Assembly (NCBI GenBank): GCA_018242045.1 | Contig: JAFECR010000009.1 | Location: 24,748-88,747 of the forward strand | Reading direction: 5' to 3' | Length of the DNA: 64,000 nt | Source: Pseudomonadota bacterium | GTDB taxonomy: Bacteria > Pseudomonadota > Gammaproteobacteria > Berkiellales > Berkiellaceae | Shown: one piece after another, positions 46,032 to 54,266 of the stretch | Layout: each line of letters starts with the position of its first letter | How positions within the stretch are numbered: position 1 is the first letter of the stretch | Notes under the pieces: generated by a model | The model's input: only the letters and a program-made list of their open reading frames with translations | Told to the model about the DNA's origin: nothing | Database searches by the model: none | Translations under genes and position numbers: made by a program

Positions 46032-46949
46032 ATGAAATATCCCACACAAGAAGAATTAAAGCCAACAATCACTCTAAGGAAGGAGTTTTATAAGCGTACA
46101 AATGATTTGCAGGCTGCTTTGCTTATGAGCCAGCTAGATTATTGGTTCAAGAAAACGAAAGATCTTGATGGATGGGTGTATAAAACACAAGAAGAACTCC
46201 AAGAGGAAGTGTTTTTAACTCCATATCAACAACGTCGAGCACGAAAAATATTACGTGAGGCAAATTTAATTGAAGAGAAATGTGCAGGATTGCCGAGAAA
46301 AATATACTTTAGAATCAAAGTTGATATTGATGATGGATTAGAAGATCAAAATATTGTTCAACAAGAAGTGCAGGAACTTCACAACAATAATGAAAACAAC
46401 TTAAAAAATGAAGATGAAAAACTTCCAACTAATGATGCACAAACTGAACTAATAAAAATCGACGAAGTTGACCATCATGAACAAAATCCTTCACCTCATT
46501 CTATTATATATAAGATTACACATGAGAATACTTCAAAGAATACAACAAAGATTACACATTCAGATCCATGCTGGAACATGTCAACGGTAGATAAAGTTTT
46601 TTCTCATTGGAAGAGCGTTATGAACCAACATGATGCTAAGATGGATAAAAATCGTAAGGAGCTAATTAAAAACTCATTGGACCTTGGTTATAGTGAGGAG
46701 CAGCTATGTCAAGCCATCAGTGGTTGTGCTGTTACGCCTTATAACATGGGCATTAATGATCGAGGAGAAAAATATGTTGGATTGCATACAATATTGAAAG
46801 ATGCTGATCAGATTGATCGGTTTATTGCTCACTTTCATTCTCCACCTAAGAAAATCACTGTTAAAGAAAAGCTTGCGATAGACAATGGTCATGTTGCTGA
46901 GAATTGGCTTAATTCCAGGGAAAGGAAAAAAGATTATGAAATCCAGTGA
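46032..46949 (+). CDS. Phage-type replication protein with winged-helix N-terminus
   Basis: 305 residues with an aaggag ribosome site. Residues 1-105 read like the winged-helix domain of phage/satellite replication proteins (LQAALLMSQLDYWFKK, TQEELQEEVFLTPYQQRRARKILREANLI). A polar Asn/Glu-rich linker (about 105-180) separates it from a C-terminal helical domain (FSHWKSVMNQHDAKMDKNRK; YVGLHTILKD) seen in similar phage proteins. Its probable role is to recognise the element origin. It overlaps the next gene by 14 bp. Assignment by pattern only. Confidence 0.6.
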   Translation: MKYPTQEELKPTITLRKEFYKRTNDLQAALLMSQLDYWFKKTKDLDGWVYKTQEELQEEVFLTPYQQRRARKILREANLIEEKCAGLPRKIYFRIKVDIDDGLEDQNIVQQEVQELHNNNENNLKNEDEKLPTNDAQTELIKIDEVDHHEQNPSPHSIIYKITHENTSKNTTKITHSDPCWNMSTVDKVFSHWKSVMNQHDAKMDKNRKELIKNSLDLGYSEEQLCQAISGCAVTPYNMGINDRGEKYVGLHTILKDADQIDRFIAHFHSPPKKITVKEKLAIDNGHVAENWLNSRERKKDYEIQ

Positions 46950-47550
46950 TCAAAAAAGTTTCGTGCAAACACTTGAAAACGTGATGCGATTTTATGACAA
47001 GGTTCTAGATGAGTTTACAATATCTGCATTTTGGGAGATCTTAAAGCAATACGATATTCAGGATATTCAAAGTGCTTTTCTACGTTATATGGGCCAAAAG
47101 GAATTTGCCCCTAAACCTGCATCCATAAAAAAAATCCTTGATGCGCCAATAGAAGAAAAAGCAAGATGGGCATGGGACATAGCATTTAAGGCTTTAATGT
47201 TAGGAGATGAATCGCTATTAAATAATGATCCAATTACAATTAAGATTATTACCGAAAGTGGCGGATGGCAGAAATGGGTTTCTGATTTTAGAACTTTTGT
47301 GCGTATTCCTATGCGCTATCATTTTATTAGGAGATACGAGGAGTATACGCGTAGCAAGGAAAATCCTTATCCATCTGAAAATTATCGAGAGGAGTATGAT
47401 CAATTTCTGAAATCTCACGAACCACCGCCACTGCCACCACCAACGCGTATAGAATCTCTCCCCATAAATCCTAAAATTAAAGAACTTTTAGCGCAATTGA
47501 AGATAGAGCTCAGATCTAATAGCTCAGTTAAAGACGAAGCTCAGTTCTAG
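46936..47550 (+). CDS. Putative helicase-loader-like replication protein
   Basis: 204 residues from the ATG at 46936, preceded by aaaggaaaaaag and lying within the end of the upstream gene. The N-terminal part (YDIQDIQSAFLRYMGQKEFAPKPASIKKIL) resembles phage helicase loader/inhibitor proteins, in which a helical domain ends with F-x-P-x-P. The middle is Trp/aromatic-rich, and the C-terminus carries a proline run (HEPPPLPPPTRIE). Position directly after the winged-helix protein supports a replication pair. Family placement is tentative. Confidence 0.5.
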   Translation: MKSSDQKSFVQTLENVMRFYDKVLDEFTISAFWEILKQYDIQDIQSAFLRYMGQKEFAPKPASIKKILDAPIEEKARWAWDIAFKALMLGDESLLNNDPITIKIITESGGWQKWVSDFRTFVRIPMRYHFIRRYEEYTRSKENPYPSENYREEYDQFLKSHEPPPLPPPTRIESLPINPKIKELLAQLKIELRSNSSVKDEAQF

Positions 47551-47561
47551 GTGAGTATATA

Positions 47562-48059
47562 ATGGTTCAACGAAAAGAAAACGGACAATTTATGGCAGGT
47601 AAAAGCGGTAATCCAAGTGGCAGACCAAGCACTGAGATTACCGCAATCCGCAAAGAACTTGCTGCTCATTCTAAAGCAATTATTCAAGTTGTTAAAAATG
47701 CTGCACTTGGGGGTGACATGCAGGCGTGTAAAATGATCCTTGATCGAATATGTCCACCATTTAAGCCTCAAGCGGCTCCTGTAGTTATATCTTTGCCACC
47801 TGGTAGTGATTTTACGCAGATTGCTGAAGCGTTAATTAAGGCCTCTGCTGAAGGTCTTTTACCTCCAGATATTGGTGCGCAGATGGTTGCTTCTATAGGG
47901 CAATTAGCGCGTATTGCTGTTATCAAGGAAAATCTCCCTCAACCAGAAAATGACGAAGATATACTTAGACACATTCGGATCAGTATCATTGGAGAGGATG
48001 GCATTGAAAGAGACATGGATCCCGTAACGCGTGCACTCAAAGAGCCAGAGGCTTCATAA
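47562..48059 (+). CDS. DUF5681-domain protein
   Basis: 165 residues. The N-terminal RKENGQFMAGKSGNPSGRP is the DUF5681 signature (GxFxxGxSGNPxGRP), common in phages and integrative elements. A helical region follows (IRKELAAHSKAIIQVVKNAA, LGGDMQACKMILDRICPP), then an acidic tail. A DNA-packaging or DNA-binding role is often suggested by context, but function is unproven. It is the last gene of the left plus-strand run, 11 bp after the previous stop, and converges with the ribbon-helix-helix gene. Confidence 0.8.
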   Translation: MVQRKENGQFMAGKSGNPSGRPSTEITAIRKELAAHSKAIIQVVKNAALGGDMQACKMILDRICPPFKPQAAPVVISLPPGSDFTQIAEALIKASAEGLLPPDIGAQMVASIGQLARIAVIKENLPQPENDEDILRHIRISIIGEDGIERDMDPVTRALKEPEAS

Positions 48060-48069
48060 ATCGCATCTC

Positions 48070-48297
48070 TTATTTTGTTAGCTTATCCATGCCACGTTCA
48101 CGTTTTATTTTGCAGCAATAGTCTTCCATCCACTCTGTTAACTTAGCGGTCATTGTCGTTTCATTAAGGCTTACTGCGGATTTAAAGTCCTTCAACAAGC
48201 TATCAGGTAAGTCAAAACCAATGCGTCGTATTTTTGGCTTATCAGTTTTTAGATTCATTGCTTCGGATTTTTTCTGTGTGCGCTGGTTTGACTTCAT
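48070..48297 (-). CDS. Ribbon-helix-helix regulator (CopG/ParG-like)
   Basis: 75 residues. A basic N-terminus (MKSNQRTQKK, KPKIRRIGFDLP) leads into the ribbon-helix-helix core FDLPDSLLKDFKSAVSLNETTMTAKLTEWMEDYC. It may control copy number, partition or the divergent XRE gene. The two genes share a 120-bp gap that contains a palindrome at 48354. No partition ATPase is present in the element. Confidence 0.75.
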   Translation of the reverse strand: MKSNQRTQKKSEAMNLKTDKPKIRRIGFDLPDSLLKDFKSAVSLNETTMTAKLTEWMEDYCCKIKRERGMDKLTK

Positions 48298-48353
48298 ACA
48301 ACTCTCTTATTAGTTAGGATTATTGCTATTTAACGGTTTGAAAATATACCATA

Positions 48354-48368
48354 CATTTGTACAAAATG
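48354..48368. promoter_or_regulatory. Candidate operator palindrome between the RHH and XRE genes
   Basis: catttgtacaaaatg is a near-perfect palindrome (ttgtacaa core) in the divergent intergenic region, 50 bp upstream of the XRE start. It is the sort of site a dimeric XRE or RHH regulator would bind. No experiment supports it. Confidence 0.45.
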
Positions 48369-48417
48369 CCACTTATTGGGTGTGGCCTTATAGGGTGTAT
48401 ATGTATTTACTTTTTAG

Positions 48418-48657
48418 ATGGAAAAAAAGCACCCAAACCTTATCAAAATCGGCAAAAAAATTCGGGAAATCCGTAAGCAAAAAGGATTTTCGCAAGAAGC
48501 TTTTGCCGCGGAAGCCCAATTAGGACGTACCTATATGGGTAGAATTGAACGGGGTGAACAAAATGTCTCTATTCAAAACCTAATTCAAATAGCACTTACT
48601 CTCAAAGTAGAAGTAGGGGAGCTTATCCCACCACTCAAGCAATTGCTAAAACCATGA
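48418..48657 (+). CDS. XRE-family HTH regulator, controller-protein-like
   Basis: 79 residues, essentially one HTH domain: IGKKIREIRKQKGFSQEAFAAEAQLGRTYMGRIERGEQNVSIQNLIQIALTL in sequence order, with the typical Q-E-x-F-A and Y-x-x-x-I-E-R-G positions. The size and the LGRTYMGRIERGEQN recognition helix resemble controller proteins of restriction-modification loci, which time expression of toxic nucleases. It is 92 bp upstream of the AlbA_2-hamA-hamB run and reads the same way, so it is a good candidate regulator of that module. Confidence 0.85.
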   Translation: MEKKHPNLIKIGKKIREIRKQKGFSQEAFAAEAQLGRTYMGRIERGEQNVSIQNLIQIALTLKVEVGELIPPLKQLLKP

Positions 48658-48749
48658 TATTTGCCTGTTAAGCACGTAAGTATCAGGGAAACTGCAGTGG
48701 CTTTCGGATTATGGAAGTTTTATAACTTTTTTGATAAGTGAGGTTAAAA

Positions 48750-49913
48750 GTGGCAGAGTATAAATTTGAAACATTAGCAGACTTAAATCAATTAATCTCA
48801 AACTTAGTGCCTGAAGGAAAGAATATCGAATATAAGCAAGAAATACCTTCTAAGGATGATGGTGGTTCACTAAAAATTTTGAAATCCATTAGTGCGTTTG
48901 CGAATACAAATGGAGGGTTTATCCTTTATGGAATTGAAGAAGAAAAAGGTATACCGAAAAAAATTAGTGGCCTGAAGATTGAAAATCAGGATGAAATTAA
49001 GCTTCGTGTTGAAAATCTTTGCCGTGATGGTCTGGAACCGCCACTTACAACAAATCTATCATTTCATTATATCCCTATGGAGAATGAAAAAAGCGTTTTA
49101 GCTATTAAAATTAGAAAAAGTTATAGATCCCCGCATAGGATTAAGTATAAAAATCACGGACATTTTTACGCAAGAAATTCTGCAGGTAATTACCCCTTAG
49201 ATGTAGGAGAATTGCGGAAAGCTTTAGGAGAAGAAAATTCTATAAATGAAAAAGCAAGAAGTTTTATTATTGACAGACTAAGCAAATTTGAGGTTGGAGA
49301 AACTCCTATACCAATTAATCAACAGCTAGGAAAATTAATTGTTCACATAGTCCCCGTTTCAGCAATCATTTCTGAGATTAACAATTTAGACCTTAATTCA
49401 ACACAACAACTTGAATTTACGCCTCCAGAGACACATGGCCCACGTATGAGACGCAATCTTGATGGATTTGTTTGGTATGCAAATCAGATTCCAACAAGAG
49501 CATTTGCTCAAATTTTTAGAAATGGGATCGTTGAATCTTTTTTGGAACTTAATGCTCGTGAAGAGCACGGAAGTATGATAATAAATTCTGTCACATATGA
49601 GAATAATATTTATGACGTAATAGAAAAATACCTGTCTTTATTGTTGAAATATAATATCGAGATGCCTTTTTTAATCTATGTGAGTATTTTAAATGTCGAT
49701 AAATATCAGTTAAATATGGAAAAAGATGAGGATGATACCCATGGAGTGAATCATGTATTAGACAGAAAAGATATATTTTTACCGCCTATCTTCATTGAGA
49801 AAGCTAATTACGATATGAATGAAATTGTTTCTCCTATCTTCAACCTTATTTTTAATGCATTTGGATACATAAAATCTTCTCGTGTAGACATAAATGGAAA
49901 ATTTAGTAGGTAA
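48750..49913 (+). CDS. AlbA_2/Schlafen-like putative ATP-binding protein
   Basis: 387 residues from the GTG at 48750 (gagg 8 bases upstream; the earlier GTG lacks a site). The N-terminal AlbA_2 domain spans about residues 15-160: NIEYKQEIP (conserved Glu/Lys), SISAFANTNGGFILYGIEE, and ARNSAGNYPLDVGELRKAL at its end. The C-terminal half is unfamiliar. Such domains occur in antiviral and regulatory proteins and bind nucleic acid or nucleotide. It is 79 bp upstream of hamA on the same strand and may belong to the same operon. A defence role is inference from position. Confidence 0.78.
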   Translation: MAEYKFETLADLNQLISNLVPEGKNIEYKQEIPSKDDGGSLKILKSISAFANTNGGFILYGIEEEKGIPKKISGLKIENQDEIKLRVENLCRDGLEPPLTTNLSFHYIPMENEKSVLAIKIRKSYRSPHRIKYKNHGHFYARNSAGNYPLDVGELRKALGEENSINEKARSFIIDRLSKFEVGETPIPINQQLGKLIVHIVPVSAIISEINNLDLNSTQQLEFTPPETHGPRMRRNLDGFVWYANQIPTRAFAQIFRNGIVESFLELNAREEHGSMIINSVTYENNIYDVIEKYLSLLLKYNIEMPFLIYVSILNVDKYQLNMEKDEDDTHGVNHVLDRKDIFLPPIFIEKANYDMNEIVSPIFNLIFNAFGYIKSSRVDINGKFSR

Positions 49914-49992
49914 GTAGCTACTGGATCTTTAAATAGGGTATAAAAATATAATCAACAGCCGATAAATAATGATCAAGGAAAGCTGATGGTTA

Positions 49993-50805
49993 ATGTTAAT
50001 GAATCAACCTGCGCACATAAATTTATTAAAGACTCCTCATAATATAAATTTACAGAAAGACATTAAAATAAGCGTATATACAATAGATACAAAAGAAGCG
50101 GTTAACCACATATCTACGTGGGCAACGCATTTTAAAGAACAATATTGCGAAGATAGCCAAATTGAAGCTTTGATAAAAGGTACTAGTCTTTCAAGAAAAG
50201 AATATTTACTTACCTACAAATTTCCAAGTGCAACTGAAAGTCCAGGCCCAAGTATAAGATCTGGTGATTTTGCAGAGATATTAGTTTCAGATTATTTAGA
50301 GTTTCTCATGGGGTATTGGATCCCACGACAAAAATATCAAGATAAAGCTGTTAGGAATGAATCCGTTAAAGGTGTTGATATAATTGGTTTTAAACTTGAG
50401 GATGAAAACAATCCTATCTCTTCGGATGAATTAATTTTTTTTGAAGTTAAGGCAGGTTTGACAAAAGGAAATGGTAATAGATTACAGGATGCAATAAATG
50501 ACTCTGGAAAAGATTTGCTAAGACATGCAGAAACTTTAAATGCTACTAAACAAAGATTGTTAAATCGTGATGATAATCAAGCTGCCTTAAAAATAAGTAG
50601 ATTTCAAAATATTGAAGATAATCCTTTTACTCAAAAATGGGGTGCTGCGGCGGTTATCTCGCCTCTCGACAATAATTTAAGTTCTTTGTCATTAAATCTA
50701 GACAAGCATCATGACGGAAAAAACTTGGTTCTTGTATTAATTCAAGGTGATGATCTAATGTCACTTGTTAACGAATTGTATCAAAGAGCTGCAGATGAAG
50801 CCTGA
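49993..50805 (+). CDS. hamA: HamA-like DUF1837 nuclease of a Hachiman-type system
   Basis: 270 residues. The central block fits the DUF1837 PD-(D/E)xK-like nuclease: Glu in RSGDFAEILVSDYLEFL, Asp in KGVDIIGFKL and E-x-K in FFEVKAGLTKG. ITDVISPL-type AAVISPLDNN and VLVLIQGDDLM-like VLVLIQGDD follow towards the C-terminus. In Hachiman, HamA is the DNA-cutting effector held in check by the helicase HamB. It ends 11 bp inside hamB. A second ATG lies two codons downstream. An ATG at 49985 in another frame closes after 18 codons and is ignored. Confidence 0.85.
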   Translation: MLMNQPAHINLLKTPHNINLQKDIKISVYTIDTKEAVNHISTWATHFKEQYCEDSQIEALIKGTSLSRKEYLLTYKFPSATESPGPSIRSGDFAEILVSDYLEFLMGYWIPRQKYQDKAVRNESVKGVDIIGFKLEDENNPISSDELIFFEVKAGLTKGNGNRLQDAINDSGKDLLRHAETLNATKQRLLNRDDNQAALKISRFQNIEDNPFTQKWGAAAVISPLDNNLSSLSLNLDKHHDGKNLVLVLIQGDDLMSLVNELYQRAADEA

Positions 50806-53800
50806 ATTCAATTCCCAAAATCTTTTAAGCATTACTAAATCTAAAGCGAAGATGTTTGAATATTCAATTCCTGAAAAGAGTCACATTGATTTATCCCGTG
50901 ATCCAAAAAGATTGTTTGCATTATGTGTTTCAATATTAGGAGATGTTAGCGCGAGAATAAATATAACAGAAGACAGTAATATAAAAGAAAGTGAAAATTT
51001 AGTTTTTGCAGCTCAATTTTTTGAGTCATTTGTTAAAACGAGATTAGATGCAACAAATAGTAATTATCTTCTTTTGCTTTCTTCTGCGGCGTATTATCTT
51101 GCTGGATTACCTGGAAACTCTATTGTGGTTGCAAACCAATGTGAATTTAATGATTTGGATATTTTATACGAGCAAGAGTTCATCTTATTACTAAAACTTA
51201 TTTTGTTAAATCGAAATAGTGACATAGAATTCTCCAATAAAAATATTATGAAGAGTTTTGAGGTATTTAAAAAGTATCTTTCAGAGGGTAGAGGAGTGGA
51301 TAACGTAATTGAATCTATTACAAAACTCAGAGAGAATGCTTATAAAAATGGCACATATAGAGAGTTATTGCTGGCTGATATTATATACGCAATTGTGGCA
51401 ATGAAAATAAGTCATTCTGTTTGGAATAATATTCCTATGGCGAGTAATTTATCAAGTGAAATATGGTATCCCATATTGACAAAAACAAATTTTATTAAAG
51501 AAATGTGGCCCTCTCAATTAGCACTTGCAAAGGCAAATATATTTAAAGGTAATTCAGCAGTTATACAAATGCCAACTAGTGCAGGAAAGACTAAATCAGT
51601 TGAAATTATAATTAGAAGCGCCATTCTATCAGAAAGAAGCACGGTTTCTGTTATTATTACCCCATTTAGAGCTTTGTGTCATGAGATAAAAATGGAAATG
51701 GAATCTGCTTTCCAAGGAGAAAATACCAGGATCAGTGAAATCTCTGATGTTTTAAAAAATGATTTGATAGATTTAAATATTACATCCTCAGCAGATAAAC
51801 ATGTTTTGATTTTTACTCCTGAGAAATTTTTGTATCTTCTGAAACAAAACGCAGACCTATCTAAGCGTATTGGATTGATTATATTCGATGAAGGACATTT
51901 ATTTGATTCCGGCAAAAGAGGGGTAACATATGAATTACTATTAACTGATTTAAAAAAATATCTTCCGGAAAATTGTCAAAAAATATTAATTTCCGCAGTC
52001 ATTAGTAATGCAAGTGCAATTAATGAGTGGCTAAATAAGGCAGAAGGTGTAGTCGTAGAGGGTGATAAATTAGTCCCTACTTATAAAAACGTAGGATTTG
52101 TAAGCTGGAAAGACAAAAATACACAAATAAAATTTTATAGTGAATCAAATACAGAGAAAGAGGAATATTTCGTACCGAGAATAATTGAGACAGAAATCCT
52201 AGATAAAAAACCTAAGGAGCGAAAACAAAGAATCTTCCCTGAAAAAGAAGACAAAATAAGCGTAGCAGTTTATTTGGGTTTAAAACTGGTGAAAAATGGC
52301 GGTGTAGCAATTTTTAGTGGACAGAAATCAACAGCAATAAAACTGGCAGAAAAATTAACAGAACTATATTCTAGAAATTATAAATATGATCCTCCATCGT
52401 CGATCAGTGATAAGGAGGAATTAATTAAGTTACACTACCAGAGCACTAAGAATCTTGGTGAGAATCATTCTATAAGTAAAGCAATTCTACTGGGGGTTGT
52501 ATCTCATCACGGCTTGGTGCCGCATGGAATGAAGCTATCTGCTGAATATGCAATAAGAAATAAAATGGTACATTTTGTTATATGTACATCAACACTTGCT
52601 CAAGGTGTTAATCTGCCAATTCGTTATATAATTTTTACGAGTATTTACCAGGGCGGTGAAAGATTAAAGGTCCGAGATTTTCATAACTTAATTGGTAGGA
52701 CGGGAAGAGCAGGAATTTACACCGAAGGAAGTATTTTATTTTCCGATCCGGATATTTATGATTTGAAAAACAATAAAGCGGGTAAATGGCAATGGGAGCA
52801 AATTAGAATTATGCTAAACAAACATAATTCAGAGCCTTGTACTAGTTCTTTGTTATCTATTTTTGATCCGTTAACAAATGATAAAGGAACACTAAGTTTT
52901 AACTATGATCCTCTTTCTATTTTGACTGATTTGTATATGGCTGAAAAAAGTAATATTAATGATTTTATTGAAAAAGTAGCCGCTATAGAAGGCTTCTCGA
53001 AAAATAAAATTAGCTTTCAAATTCAAAATAAAACTTCAATCCTTAAGTCTATTGAAAATTTTCTATTTATGTATGTGGGCAAAAATGAAGATAACGTAAG
53101 CGATATTGCAAAAGGAACACTTGCATATGAACTAGGTAATGCTAAAGAAAAAGAGGATTTAATCGCTATATTTAACATAATTTCAAACAACATGATGAAA
53201 AAAATACCAGATCCTAATCAAAGGACCCTTTATAGTAAAACCATGTTGGGAATGAATGATGTAATTGCGCTGGATGAATTTATCGGGAAAAATTTAAATA
53301 TACTATTAGATTGTGATAACGAGAAAGATCTTTTTAAATATATTTGGCCTTTTCTGTTAAGCAATATTTCAAACAATACTTTTAACAAACTGGATAGTAA
53401 TGAGGTGAAATATCAGATTGCTGAGGCATGGTTGTCGGGTAAGTCATATTTTTTAATTTATGAAGAATTTAAAGACTCTAATCTAATTCAGAGTAGTAGA
53501 AACAAAAAGCTAACAATTGATAATATAATTGAAATTTGCGACAATGCTTTTTCTTTTGAAGCCACAATACTAGTTAGTGCATTTTTTGATCTGATCTCTA
53601 AAGTCCATATTGAACATGACGTGTTGGATTTATTAGAATTATTACAAAGCAAGCTAAAATACGGATTGATTAACAAAGAAAGTATTATTTATTTTGAGGC
53701 TGGCTTTAGGGATAGAGTTTTAGCTCAGGACCTAGCAAATATTTCAGAACCTTTTGAAAGGTATGATCAAATGCGATTTTTTATGACTGAAAATGCAAAT

Positions 53801-53872
53801 ATCTTTAGTAAAAAATTATCAAGCTACCCAAGTTTTTTTGCTGAAGTTTTTAAAAAGATTGTTATGAACTGA
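50795..53872 (+). CDS. hamB: HamB-like superfamily 2 helicase of a Hachiman-type system
   Basis: 1025 residues from the ATG at 50795, which sits inside the end of hamA. Helicase motifs: QMPTSAGKTKS (I, near 260), IIFDEGHLFD (II, DEGH, near 365), LISAVIS (III-like), CTSTLAQGVNLP (V) and HNLIGRTGRAG (VI, near 632). A helical region occupies the first 230 residues, and a long C-terminal part (about 680-1025) has no familiar motif, as in HamB proteins. It is thought to sense abnormal DNA and release HamA. The overlapping gene pair, DUF1837 followed by a large SF2 helicase, is the defining Hachiman arrangement. Confidence 0.88.
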   Translation: MKPEFNSQNLLSITKSKAKMFEYSIPEKSHIDLSRDPKRLFALCVSILGDVSARINITEDSNIKESENLVFAAQFFESFVKTRLDATNSNYLLLLSSAAYYLAGLPGNSIVVANQCEFNDLDILYEQEFILLLKLILLNRNSDIEFSNKNIMKSFEVFKKYLSEGRGVDNVIESITKLRENAYKNGTYRELLLADIIYAIVAMKISHSVWNNIPMASNLSSEIWYPILTKTNFIKEMWPSQLALAKANIFKGNSAVIQMPTSAGKTKSVEIIIRSAILSERSTVSVIITPFRALCHEIKMEMESAFQGENTRISEISDVLKNDLIDLNITSSADKHVLIFTPEKFLYLLKQNADLSKRIGLIIFDEGHLFDSGKRGVTYELLLTDLKKYLPENCQKILISAVISNASAINEWLNKAEGVVVEGDKLVPTYKNVGFVSWKDKNTQIKFYSESNTEKEEYFVPRIIETEILDKKPKERKQRIFPEKEDKISVAVYLGLKLVKNGGVAIFSGQKSTAIKLAEKLTELYSRNYKYDPPSSISDKEELIKLHYQSTKNLGENHSISKAILLGVVSHHGLVPHGMKLSAEYAIRNKMVHFVICTSTLAQGVNLPIRYIIFTSIYQGGERLKVRDFHNLIGRTGRAGIYTEGSILFSDPDIYDLKNNKAGKWQWEQIRIMLNKHNSEPCTSSLLSIFDPLTNDKGTLSFNYDPLSILTDLYMAEKSNINDFIEKVAAIEGFSKNKISFQIQNKTSILKSIENFLFMYVGKNEDNVSDIAKGTLAYELGNAKEKEDLIAIFNIISNNMMKKIPDPNQRTLYSKTMLGMNDVIALDEFIGKNLNILLDCDNEKDLFKYIWPFLLSNISNNTFNKLDSNEVKYQIAEAWLSGKSYFLIYEEFKDSNLIQSSRNKKLTIDNIIEICDNAFSFEATILVSAFFDLISKVHIEHDVLDLLELLQSKLKYGLINKESIIYFEAGFRDRVLAQDLANISEPFERYDQMRFFMTENANIFSKKLSSYPSFFAEVFKKIVMN

Positions 53873-53915
53873 TTATTCTTGAAGTTTGGTAGTTAAATGG
53901 GCGTTATTAAAATAG

Positions 53916-54178
53916 AGGGTGGCGCTCATCATCGAACTAGCTAGTTGCTATTTCTTTTCTACTTTGATTGTTTCCACAACCGCAGTATTTTTACGGCGTT
54001 GAGCTTCACTAACAGATATAAATCTGCCAGTCTTTGCATCTCTGCCAACTTGAAAAGTATAACTCATAAGAGTTCTCCTTTATCAATTACTGAATGAAAG
54101 TTCAGTGCTCGATAGCTCAATAGTAACTATCAGTTGTCAGTAGTCCCATTGATCTCCAAGAATAATAAGCGCCACCCT
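53916..54178. repeat. Inverted-repeat cassette around a 39-residue gene
   Basis: agggtggcgctcatcat (53916-53932) and ataataagcgccaccct (54162-54178) are inverted copies matching at 15 of 17 positions, enclosing the small gene below. The 394-bp gap between hamB and the second AlbA_2 gene otherwise holds nothing I can support. It may be a transcript-end structure or a small non-autonomous insertion. Confidence 0.5.
53948..54067 (-). CDS. Small basic protein, 39 residues, mobile-element associated
   Basis: ATG at 54067 is preceded by aaggagaactct, an excellent ribosome site. The product reads MSYTFQVGRDAKTGRFISVS, then EAQRRKNTAVVETIKVEKK. The GRDAKTGRFI...A...T.VVET.K pattern resembles small proteins I recall from mobile elements, where function is unknown. 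It is too basic and short for an enzyme, and a single-strand beta-type DNA-binding or antitoxin-like role is possible. It reads against hamB and with the second AlbA_2 gene. Confidence 0.65.
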   Translation of the reverse strand: MSYTFQVGRDAKTGRFISVSEAQRRKNTAVVETIKVEKK

Positions 54179-54266
54179 TTAAATATAGATACGTAATAGT
54201 TGGTTGTTGCTGCAGATTCACTAGTTTACGTAAAAGATAAAGTAAAACCATAGCTTAATAATCGGA

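Noticed and set aside
48323-48523. 66-codon plus-strand frame overlapping the XRE gene
   Set aside because: It is out of frame with the clear HTH protein, which has the correct domain and start.
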